Source: Margaritifera margaritifera (Eukaryota; Mollusca; Bivalvia; Unionida; Margaritiferidae). Taken from it: 64,000 nucleotides of DNA. The stretch spans positions 2,135,001 through 2,199,000 of the forward strand of contig JAQPZY010001436.1 of the NCBI GenBank assembly GCA_029931535.1. Reading direction: 5' to 3'. A model generated the notes under the pieces. That model had not been told where the DNA came from. It made no database searches and worked only from the letters and a program-made list of their open reading frames with translations. Position numbers and translations under genes: made by a program. Below are positions 25,601 through 37,600 of this stretch, one piece after another (the first letter of the stretch is position 1; every line of letters begins with the position of its first letter).

Positions 25601-28600
25601 CATGGATTTGTTAAGAAAAAGCAGTTTATCCATATTGTTAGGATGATGCTGACTTAGATGTTTTGTCCCAACCTCCCCGGCTGTGCTGGAGATTCTTTCA
25701 CTGGCAATAGATGTGCACTGAATACATTGAAACTTTCTTGCCAAAGAAGCCAGCATTGGGTATAGCAAGGAGTTCTGTTTCCACCAGTTTAGAACATCAA
25801 ATTTATGTAGTTCTACATATGCATCAGTGGAGTCAGTGATGAATACTTCTTGACTAAAATATCTGTTCAGCTCAAGCTTTGCACACTCAACTGCAGATTG
25901 TTTGCCCTCCACTTTTAAGATTACCACATCAGATAGCTAATCACACTCTAGATTCTGAGAATTATCACTTTTTGTATTTTTGGGTCTGGGAACCTCCTCT
26001 ACCGTCGCATAATGCCACAGTAGATCAGGGTCTGTGTTGTTTGTTCTGCCGATTAGTCCTTACAAACTGCATAGACCCAGATCTGCTGGCGCATTATGCA
26101 ACGAGAGATCTGGGTCTATGCAGTTTGCAATTGGTATCAGCTTATACGCGAGTATAGATGGTATGTAGTGTTACGGAATTATGTATCATTTTGTTTTTAA
26201 ATAATGGTATAATTTTATGATCTCTGTATAATAGTCTTACAGCTGTCGTCTTGCAGAAAGTACATATACGGTATTTCAATGTGACTCAGTACATTGGTCT
26301 TGGGAAATGTTGTCGGTTAAACATGAATCATGTCATGTGACCTAGAGCGTGAGAATTTGTTGAACTCTTGACCTGGATTCTATGTTCTATAAGAAGTCAA
26401 TACTTTGTTGACTGGTAATAACGTCAGCGCACAGGTACTTTAGCGGTGTCACGCATAACCTAGTTTCTGATTGGTTCGGAGAAGGTTGCTTTCTAGAAGG
26501 ATTAAATTGTTTTTAAGTCGCAATACAGTTTAAATTGGTTTTCCTTATTCTGTTCTGTGCAGTCAGAAGCTATATAATAAGATGTATTGCTGTGTTTGGC
26601 ATTCTAGCCTAGTTTGTCAGCCTGAGAGGTCATAAATGAGATTGGTTCATTTTGTGTGTGGATATTCTGCTTCAGTGATATTATTATTATTATACTGTAC
26701 ATTCTGGATTCAGTACTGCTTCTTAAACTTTAAGAATTATACAGCTCCGTGGAATTATCGGAAACATTTCTAGAACTTGTGTGATATTCCATATTCACCA
26801 GGACTATTTGGAATTAATAACACTTGGATATAACTGATTCTTTTTAGTACATCAGTACAGTGAAGGTTTCATTCGGAACCTACTTCATTCGGAATATTTG
26901 GATTAACTTCCGGATCAGTGAACTTTAGAACAATTTAGGACTTTTAAGGATATTCTATACTGTAAGTTTTTTTAATTCTTTCACTTTGATTGTTTGTTGA
27001 AATATTTTAATATTTTAGGAAATTAAATATTTGTATTTTAAATCTTGAAAGCTTGTTTGAGTCTTTTCTTTTGTTACATAAGCCCTAGTCGTAACAGTAG
27101 ACAAAATTACAAAAACAAACAACGTAAAATTACCAAAAAAGCATGCTGAAAATAATTAAGGGTAAGGAAACATTGTTAAGTCTTAGATCTGTTCTTGCTG
27201 TCTAAATAGGTGAGTTTTTAAAGAACTCTTGAATGAGATCACAGTGTCATTGTGTCATAGTTCAAGAGGCAATTTGTTCCAGGTAGCTGGCCTGGTACAC
27301 AATAGAACGTTGTTCGTAGGACTTGGTTTTGATGGTTGTAATGTAATAATGGGAATACGAGTGTCTGAAGACGAGCCTAGGTGTCTAGAAGGGGTGTACA
27401 CATGGGTGAGGTCCGATATGTATTTTGAACTGGAGGCAATGAAATGAAATGTAGCATAGAGAACAGATTTTGTGCTTGATTCTAGAGCGAATGGGTAGCC
27501 AGTGGAGGATACGGAATGGGGGTCGGGGTCGGGTGAGGAGTGCTTAGTTCTTGGTGGTACTCTAAGGATGATTCAAGCAGCTGTGTTCTGAACTTTTTGA
27601 AGTTTCTGTAGTAGATATTGAGGTGAACCAGATAGAAGTGAATTACAATAGTCAAGTCTAGAAAGTACTAAGGAGCACACAAGTGTTTAGTGGCATCAAC
27701 AGAAAGAAAATTGTGAATGGAGCTGATGTGTCTCAGCTCCAGATATACAGCCTTGTATATGTTCATGACATGTTGGTGTAATTAAAGAGTACTGTCGAGA
27801 GTCATACCTAGGTTTTGTACTGATTGTGTGAATTTAATGTTGGTGTTGCTGATACTTGTTGTTTGAGGTAAAGGATAGGAATGAGAAAGTTTCTGTGGTG
27901 ATCAGGATGGCTGCAGTTTTATTATCATCCATGACTTCATATATTTAAAATGCACCTCTCTCTGCCTTGGATTGTAGCATCAACTTCAGTTGGGTGACTA
28001 GATTTGTATATTTGGGTGTCATACGCATACAGTTGGTGAGACACTGGATGATGATCTATGACACTTGAGAGGGGCTGAGTGAATAGAGTGAAGAGAACGG
28101 GTCCAAGAACAGAACACTGTGGAACACCAAAACATAGATGAACTGGGCTGGAATGTTTTCTAATTATGGACACAATTTGTATCCTTCTGACTAAGTATGA
28201 CTTGAACCATAGTAAGGATGTATCGTGAATGCCAAATACAGGCTGGAGATGGTGAAGTAATAGATTTTGGTCTATTGTGTCAAATGCAAGGAGGGTGAGG
28301 ATTGTAATTTTTCCACTATCCAAAGCAGAGAGAAGGCCGTTAACAACTTTCAGAAGGGCAGTTTCAGTACTCTGGTGAGGGCGATATGCGGACTGTAAAT
28401 TGCTAAAAAGACTATTTAAATTCAGATGAGATATAACTTGGGACAGAACAGCTTTTTCTAAGATTTTTTACATGAATGGGAGGTTAGAAACAGGGTGGCA
28501 GTTTTTTAAATCATTAGGGTCAAGCATTGGTTTCTTCAACAGCGGCTTTACAATGGCAGATTTGATGGGAATTCACTAGATGAGAAAGAAGTACTAATAA

Positions 28601-31600
28601 CTTTGGTTAGTGAAGGCAGTATTTTCATCTTAGCACTCTAGCAGCAGTGATGTCGGAATCGGATCAAGTTCACATGACTTTGGGGCACTCTTCATCAGGA
28701 TTGTATGTAAGAAATCCATAGAGACAGGCTCAAATACTGTTAAAGGTTGCCTTTGAAATTCTGTATCACAGCCTGTAGTGATGATGAGTCATTTGAAATT
28801 TTGTTGTCAAGTTGATTTCTAATGGCTTGCACTTTGTCACAGAAGAAATGTGCAAACAGGTCAGGAAAGTTGACTGGAGAAAAGGTCATTGGAAGTGGTG
28901 TGCATTTGTTCCTTGACATTAGGTTGTTAGTAATATCGAAGAGCTCTTTGCAGCTAGAACTCTTAGTGATTTTAGTACTGATTTTGCTGCATGAACTATG
29001 TGACATTAAAGCCAAAGCCTCTCGGCCTTGCGGCGTTCTCTTGTAGCAGTGTGAAGCTGGTCCCTAGCACTACTAGACCATGGAGAACACTTCTGAATGG
29101 ATACTCAGTACTTGGTTGCTGGGGCATGTTTGTCAAGCAATGAACACAAGCACTTATCAAGTTGTTCAGCTGTAGGATGTAACAGAGTTTTTAGGTTTGC
29201 TTGGATGTCATGCATTAGCTGATTAGTTGGGTTCTATTTATCATACAGAGGTTTCTCTTAGTAGCAAACAAAGATGGAGGATTAGGGACTGATACATGGT
29301 TCGTGGTACACCAATGAAGACTAGAATATTATCATCAGGTCTATGAAGAATCCAGTCTAAAATGTGACCATGTTTATGGGTGGGTTGGCTAACTGACTGA
29401 GTCAGGTTGAAAACTCGAATTTTCTTTCAGTAGAGCAGGTGAAATAGATTTGCTTTGGCTGATTGACATATCATTTGGATATTACCTCAGCTACAACTTT
29501 TTCAGTTCCTAACAGCATGGAACAATGTAGCATTAGGATTTGATTTAAATCAGTTAAAAAGTTAGACAGTTTAGGATTATTTGGATTGTTCAAAATCAGA
29601 TTAATCTCATCAGAACAATGTATATACAATACTACACAAGAAATTGCACAAGATTGTTCTCCCTATTTTCAGATTATTTTAAATGCAGTCATTTCAATGA
29701 AGAAAATTATACATATGTAGGTACAGACTTTCAAATTTCATATTTTTTATGCACAAGATATTTGGTCTTCTTTCATAACAGCTGGAATACAACACCTGAC
29801 TATATAATATATGTACAGGTAATTGTTAGTAGCTAAAGGAATTCAAGTTAAAATTGTTAGTAATTAAAGTTATAATAGTTTAGTAATTAAAGTTTGCATC
29901 CACGTACAAAATTTAATTTAAGCTTCATTTATTTCATGTCAGTTGTACAAAAGGTTCTAACAACTTATTACTGCATATCACAAATGTAAAACTTGGTCCT
30001 ATTGGTTGAAAGCTGATCACATGGTATTAACTATTCTACTGTACATGCTCTTTTAGTCTAATTTTATGATGGTGATTGGCTTCTGCTAAACATGGGCTGA
30101 TTCATATCAGCAGATGACATCATGTCCCATGCATTAAGTTGCAGGACCTGCTGAGTTTATGAATAATAATGTAGTGACTTATCCATATCAAATATCAGCA
30201 GATGACATCACATCACATTATGCATGTCACATTGCAGGACGCACAGAGTGACAGAAGGAAAAGATCATTCAATGCAATATAAGCAGTAGTTACTTATGAA
30301 GAGGGCCCGGACTGTCGGGGTTAATATCAACCTGGTGGTTCAAACCCTGTCCTTAATCCATTCCCAGTGATATTGCCCGCTTCATAAGTAACTATTGCTA
30401 AAATATTACCATAAGTACTGATTATAAGTCAAATATTTAACTTGGATAGTATTTGAGATCAGGGAACCCAGAACTATAAGGATGCAAAGTGAGTGTGCTA
30501 CCACTGTATTATCCAGGCCTTATTACTATATGGAACACTCATAAGATAACCTAGTATGTGGAGGTGAGCCTCTGAATGTTATGTCAGCTTTCCCAGAAAC
30601 AACTGAGCTACTGTGACATCCTTTTCTATTCACAAGTTATTTGACAATTTCATATAATGATTAAGTTTAATAAATACAACCATTTATTATTACGTCTAAA
30701 ATATCTTGTTACTTATTGCAGTATGCCCAGCATTAGTGGATTTATTAAAAGCACAGTTGAACAGCGGTTGAGGATGAACATACCATACAAGGACAAATGG
30801 CAACAGGTTAGTTTGTGTTAATATTCATTCAGTGCCCATACCTTACATGGACAAATGGCAACAGGTTAGTTTGTGTTAATATTCATTCAGTGCCCATACC
30901 TTACAAATGGCAACAGGTTAGTTTGTGTTAATATTCATTCAGTGCCCATACCTTACATGGACAAATGGCAACAGATTAGTTTGTGTTAATATTCATTCAA
31001 TGCCCATACCTTACATGGACAAATGGCAACAGGTTAGTTTGTGTTAATATTCATTCAGTGCCCATACCTTACATGGACAAATGGCAGCAGGTTAGTTTGT
31101 GTTAATATTCATTCAGTGCCCATACCTTACATGGACAAATGGCAACAGATTAGTTTGTGTTAATATTCATTCAGTACTCAAAAACGTACAGACCAAACAT
31201 ACAAGCTTGATATTATTGTCAGCATTAAGCTATAATTTTGAAGAAATGGCTATTCTAAAAAGTAGGCTTGCTTTTCCTGGCTTGAGTGATCATTATCCAG
31301 GTGAATTCCATGTCATCCAATGAGTTCAGATAATGTTTGATTTATCAAGTTTTATGTTTATTGTGTTTTATTTGATGGCTTATGCAGTTATGTACTGTAT
31401 TATTTGATGGCTTATGCAGTTATGTATTGTATTATTTGATGGCTTATGCAGTTATGGACTGTATTATTTGATGGCTTATGCAGTTATGTATTGTATTATT
31501 TGATGGCTTATGCAGTTATGTACTGTATTATTTGATGGCTTATGCAGTTATGGACTGTATTATTTGATGGCTTATGCAGTTATGTACTGTATTATTTTAT

Positions 31601-34600
31601 GGCTTATGCAGTTATAGACTATTTTGTTTTATGCCCATCTCATGCCAGCCTCTAGAGTTACATGTATGCTCCAGTGAATCTTCACTCAAATCACAAGTAA
31701 AAGCTGACAACAATATATTCATTAAGGAAATCAGCATAACAAGTTTGTAATTCAGGTTTGGTGCTTAATTCTATCAGTCATCATTACCCATGTTTGTATA
31801 GTGTTTTAATCTTGAAGTTACACCATTCTTTATTAGGACTATTTATTGGACAGTGGTCTTTAAAATGAGACCATTGATAGGATTGATGTATTGCATGGTC
31901 ATCTGATAAACAAGTTTTAAATGGGAACACTGTTTGAGTAATGATCCCAGGTTGGATATTAGGCCATTCATTGATGAAGACCTTTTCGTGTAATAATAAT
32001 GATAATAATAATATTATTGTTATAACTATCAGACTCCAAGCAGGTTCTTTCAGTTTAAAACAGTAAACAGATTACATGTGTGAATGTTGTAAATGAATAG
32101 GGAATCTTTTACAGATCGTTTTTGCCAAGCCCAGATTAAGGGGAAGTGAGTCATAGTCACTTTGTTGTCACCAGCAGTTTTATAAGGTTTTGGGTAAAAG
32201 TTTTCATTTGCACATACAGTGAAACTCCTCAAAACCGAACACCCTTGGGATCCATTTTTTTTCTTCTGGTTTTGAGAAGTTTTTGGTTTACTGAGGCTTT
32301 TGCAGATGTGAAAAAATCTCTTTCTCAGCTCTTATGTGATGTGAGAGAGAGAGAGAGTGCAGCTACGAAAGCATCAGTGTCTGTGTGTGTAAAAGTGCAC
32401 AAATTTAAGAAAGCTGTTATTTTTGTTTTAAAAATTTGTAATACGTGCATTTAATGAAGAATTAGTTGAACAATATACGTTCCTACCAAAAATTGTATCC
32501 TTTCACAGGAATAAATACAGTTGCTCCACATACAACTAAAGTCCTTGTCACAAGAAACATATGAATGAAATACACTACTTCTATAGCTTTACTATAAGTC
32601 CATTGGAATTATGAATGATACTCCACAATATGTAAATACTCCGTATAATTAATAATGTTCACAGTTCAAGAGCCTAGCTTGAAGAAGGCATGGAGCATTG
32701 ACTGTTGTTTATTACATAGTTCTTTAACTAATGTAGCTTGCATTAATGACTCCATTTCTTGTGCCATAGCCAAATAACGTTCATCCTTTGCAATTGCGAA
32801 AGTTTTTAATTTCTTTATAAACTCTAAAATTTTGGGGTATATCACTGCCAGATGGCTCAGAACATACATTGTCATCATCATATTCATCGCTTTCATCATT
32901 GGGCTGATTGCTTTCATGAAACTCTGAAACAAGTTCACTCTCCCAGTCATCGGAATTATCATCAACAGGAACATCCTTGTCAAAATGATACAGGCGCACA
33001 GGGTCAATGTCCAGTCGTAATTCATGACCCAGTCGAGCCAAGGGAATATCGTCATCATCATCATCCTCACTAACGTTATCATTGTCCGCATTAATAATCT
33101 TTCTCAATTGGCTTACCTATAAGCATTTAGTTATTAATATATGTAATTTGCCTTAAAAGTTTAGTCTTTTGTATGATGCAAAAACTTCAGATTAGCCTAT
33201 TATCAGCCCTAATCTGTGTCGGTGCGTGTGTCAAGTGTTGTTTTAACCTTGTGTGCCCTTGGAGCAGTTTTCGGGTCTTTGTCTCATCGATCATTCTACT
33301 ACAGCACCTGTTAACCGTAATTAATCTGTTGCAGCATGTGTCAGGAATTTAGCAGCTAAAATATATTTCCAAGTTAAAACTGAGTTTCGGTTTTATGGGG
33401 TATAGTTAAGCGTAAAATTGAAATTTGGGATCAAAAACTGTTCTGGTGTTCAGAGTTGAGGGGTTTCAGTTTACTGGGGAAAAATGGATGATATTAAAGA
33501 AGGAAAATTTCGGGACTAAAAAAAAATCGGTCTTGAGGGGATTCCGGTATCCTGAGGGTTCGGTTTTGAGGAGTTTCACTGTATTTCCTAAACTTCTTGA
33601 TATATTCTCATGGCAAGAATGATGAGGCAAAGACAATTCATCCTATGACATGCTCAGTTGCCCCTTTCATCTTTGGTCAAGGTCACAGTTACATAAAATT
33701 TGCCTTAGATTTTGGTGAAATTTTTTTCATCTGCTTATATTTCCTAAACCCCTTGATAGATTCTGATTCTCATTATACTTGGCATGAATCATTATGAAGC
33801 TAAGAATATTTATTCTACAACTTACTCACTTGCCCCTATGACCTTGGATTTCACAGTTATAGAAAATTGTGTTAAGGTTTTGGTTACAGCTTTTTATTTG
33901 CTTAAATTTCCAGACCGATTGGTGGATTTTCTTTAAACTTGGGATGAATCATTATGAAGCTAAAACAATTCATTCTGTGACATACATGCTGCCGTTTTGA
34001 CCTTGGGGTCAAGGTCATAGTTATAGAAACTTTGCATTATGGTTTTGGTTGAAGTTTTTTCATTAGCTCACCTGTCCAAAGACTGTGTGAGCTTATGGTA
34101 TGGCCCTGTGTCCGTCAATAATTGCTATTTTAGACTTCTTGAAAACCACTGGACCAATTTTGACCAAATATGGCAGAGATCATCCAAGCATGAAGGGATT
34201 TCAAATTTATACAAATGATGCCAGTCCATCATTAAATATGACTTTCCATTACTGAAAATAGTAAAAACCCTTTTAAAGACTTCTTCTCAAAAACTGCTGA
34301 ACAGTAGTTGATCAAATTTGAAAGAAGCATTGTAGAATTGAGAACTTTCACATTTTTACAGCTGATGCTGATCTGCCATCAAATATGACCACAGTTATTA
34401 AAAATAGAAAAGCCAATGTTGCTGAAAATACTAAAACCTTTAAATGATATCTTCACAACCACTGAATATAATTTGGCCAGACTTGGCAGAAAGAATTCTG
34501 GCATAAAGACCTTTCAAGTTAGTATTCAAATGATGCTGATCTGCTATCAAAAATAGGCTACCATTACTAAAAATAGAAAAAGCTTTAAACAGCTTTTTCT

Positions 34601-37600
34601 CAAAAAGTGCTCAACAGAATTTGATCAAATTTGACAGAAATCATCTTGGTATTGAGGATTTTCAAGTTTTTTCAGCTGATGCTGATCCACTATTAAATAT
34701 GACCTCCATTATTTCAAATAGACTACCGGTACTTATCCAAAACCTTTAAAAAGAATCTGACCAAACTTAACAGAAAGCATCCTGACAATGAGGGTTTTCA
34801 CTTTTTTCACAACTTATGCTAATCCACCAGCAATTATACCTACCATTGCTAAAAGTTGCAAAACCTTGAAATGACTTCTTCAAAACCATTGAATTGAATG
34901 TGACCAAAACTTGACAGAAAGCATCCTGGCATGAAGACCTTTCAGTTCTATACAAATGATGCCAGTCCACCATCAAATATGGCTGCCATTACTAAAAATA
35001 AATTTTAAAAAATTTAAACGACGACTTCTCCAAAACTACTGCATAGAATTTGACCAGTCTTGATAGAATGCATTCTGGCATGAAGACCTTTTAAATTTAT
35101 ACAGATGATGCTGATCTGTCATTAAATATGGCCATGGTTAATACAATTTTAAAAACATTTAAATGACTGTTCAAAAACAACTCAACTGCATTGACCAAAT
35201 TTGACAGCATCCTGGCATAAAGGTCTTTCAAATTTTTACAAATTCACCAATAAAAATAGAAAACCATTTACACAACTTTATAAAAAAAAAATTGCTGAAA
35301 TTTCTTTTACCAACTTTGATACTCAGCATCTTGGTATAGAGGCCTTTTAATATTCGACAAATTTATGCTGATCTGCCATCAAATATGGAGAAAGATAGAA
35401 AAACCTTGAAACAATTGTTTTCATAACCTGCAATCAACAGCATTGGAAGAAATTCCAACAAAAAGCATCCTATGGACCCAAATTTCTTGGCCAACTGCTC
35501 TCGCATTTGGCAATTAGGCAGATGTCAGCCAGGTGAGCCTTCTCAGGCCCACTTGGGCCTCTTGTTACAGTTTTTTCATTTGCTTATAGTTCCTAAACCC
35601 TTTGATGGATTTTCTTCATATTTTGGATTAGTCAGTATAAAGCTAAGACAATTCATTCTGCAGCATGCTCACTTAACCATTAACTTAAGGGGTTAAGGTC
35701 TCATGTTTTACAGCAGTGCTTTAATCATGAGCTCAGTATGGAGGCCCTGGCCTTCAAGTTATGCCCCACCATGACAGTAGTATGGCCATATTGAAACAAA
35801 CCTAACTATCTGCCAAATTATTTTCTTATCAAGGGCATTTGCATATATCATTATAGATGGAGATAATACATAATCTCCTTTTATTGTCTACATTCCCCTG
35901 ATGTTGGAATGTTTATACCTCTGCAAATAATATTAACTGTAGTAACAGTTCTTGAAAGATGAATTTTATATACAAGAAATGTAATGTAATGAATGAATTG
36001 TTCAAATATTCATCATCTGGGAAAATATTTTTGATGCCCAGTTTGTACATGATAGTATTGTAAACTGCGTTCACTTACCTTCTACTCTGAGTAGAGAAAT
36101 AAGTAATTGTATCCATTTTTTTCTTCAGGGTTAAGGTAAGACTCATGTATTTTCATAATTTTTCTTCATCAGTGTGATGAAATTGTTCACATTCAATGTT
36201 TAATCTGCTTACAATTGATTGTGAAATGTGTGCTATTTTTGCCGTTTGAAATCGGGCGCCATTTTGACTATAGCGTGTATTGGCCGTTCGGCTTTCCACG
36301 AGAGGGCGCTCATGTTAAGATTTTTTCCGAATTCTTCCATATTTGGTAATATTCGTGAAAACTGTGTCGTTGAATTTCCCGAATGTGTTCCCAAAACCTA
36401 TAAATAGGGGTGAGATCCGCCGTTCTGGCAGTTGTGGTTCAGCTGGGTTCCAGTCAAAGTCTAAAGACCAAACATACAAAAGTCTCTATATACAATCTCG
36501 ACTGTGTGAATTTCTTTGAGCATAACAACAAGGTAGAATAGTTATTACCGACACATTAAATTATTAAAAGTAGATTAGTTCAAGATAGTAAATCTTGATT
36601 TTGGCCGTAAGAGTGTGTCTTCACACTCGAGACAATGCCGACCACTGGCTGAGAACACAGTGTTATTGGTCGTTTTCAAATATAAACTTTGTCATTGAGA
36701 CATACTACCAATACTGATTGTAATAATTCTCATAAGATGTTTTAACGTTTATTTCCCTCTTCATATCAGATAAAAGTTTCCACAGGGATTTTATTAACGA
36801 CACTGTTACTGTGTCGTCATCAACAAAGACGTCTGCTAGCTATTGAAAATTCAGTATTCTGATTGGCATTCTTGAATCTCCTACTCAATTACATTTATCA
36901 ATGTGAAAACACAAATTTCCATCCATTTTGTAATTTTTGTGTCAATTATATGTTTAAATAATCAACATGACACAACGACACACTGTGTCGTATCCAACAC
37001 GCGACACACTATTGACATCCGGTTCCAGACTGTGTCTCTAACATATTTATCATTTAACATAGGCAAACTATTGACATCTGGTTCCAGACTGTGTCTCTAA
37101 CATATTTATCATATAACTCTAAAGCATAAACCCAAGTCTGATTCCAAACCTTGATTTGATTCACAAATCCAGTCCACTTTGGTACGTTACATGAACCATT
37201 TTCGGCAACCACTAAATCATCATTCTGTGGAAGATTAGCGTTGGAATTAGGATTCTTTTAACTAGATATTAGGTGAATCATGATTATTTTAATATTTAGG
37301 TTGACTTTCACCTGCTAATTAATACTGCTATTATTTTTGTTATTTTAACATGCTTTGATTATCACACCTCTGTTATATACATCATTCTACATATTTGCAC
37401 ATTTAATTTGTCACCATTTTGAACACTCAAAGTTGTGTGGGAAACATATATAAGCCTGGAAGCAACAGAATAAATTGTGTTGACTATTTGTTTTCTTTTG
37501 TGCTAGTATAATCGAAATAAGAACTTTTTGTGGTGAAAGTATCATTTGTTGGCACTACAATACACTGGAGAGATTTAGTAAATGAAAAAGGTTTGAGCTG

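Noticed and set aside
27229..27447. + strand frame [19 protein letters not shown]
   Set aside because: Antisense shadow of the C-terminal part of the L2/CR1-like LINE on the minus strand.
30320..30350. GGTTCAAACCC as a tRNA or SINE B box
   Set aside because: No A box at the proper distance and no cloverleaf; it lies in the middle of a short inverted-repeat element.
32852..33073. His-rich + strand frame
   Set aside because: Shadow of the Asp/Glu-rich transposase tail on the opposite strand (GAT/GAC codons read as ATC/CAT in reverse).
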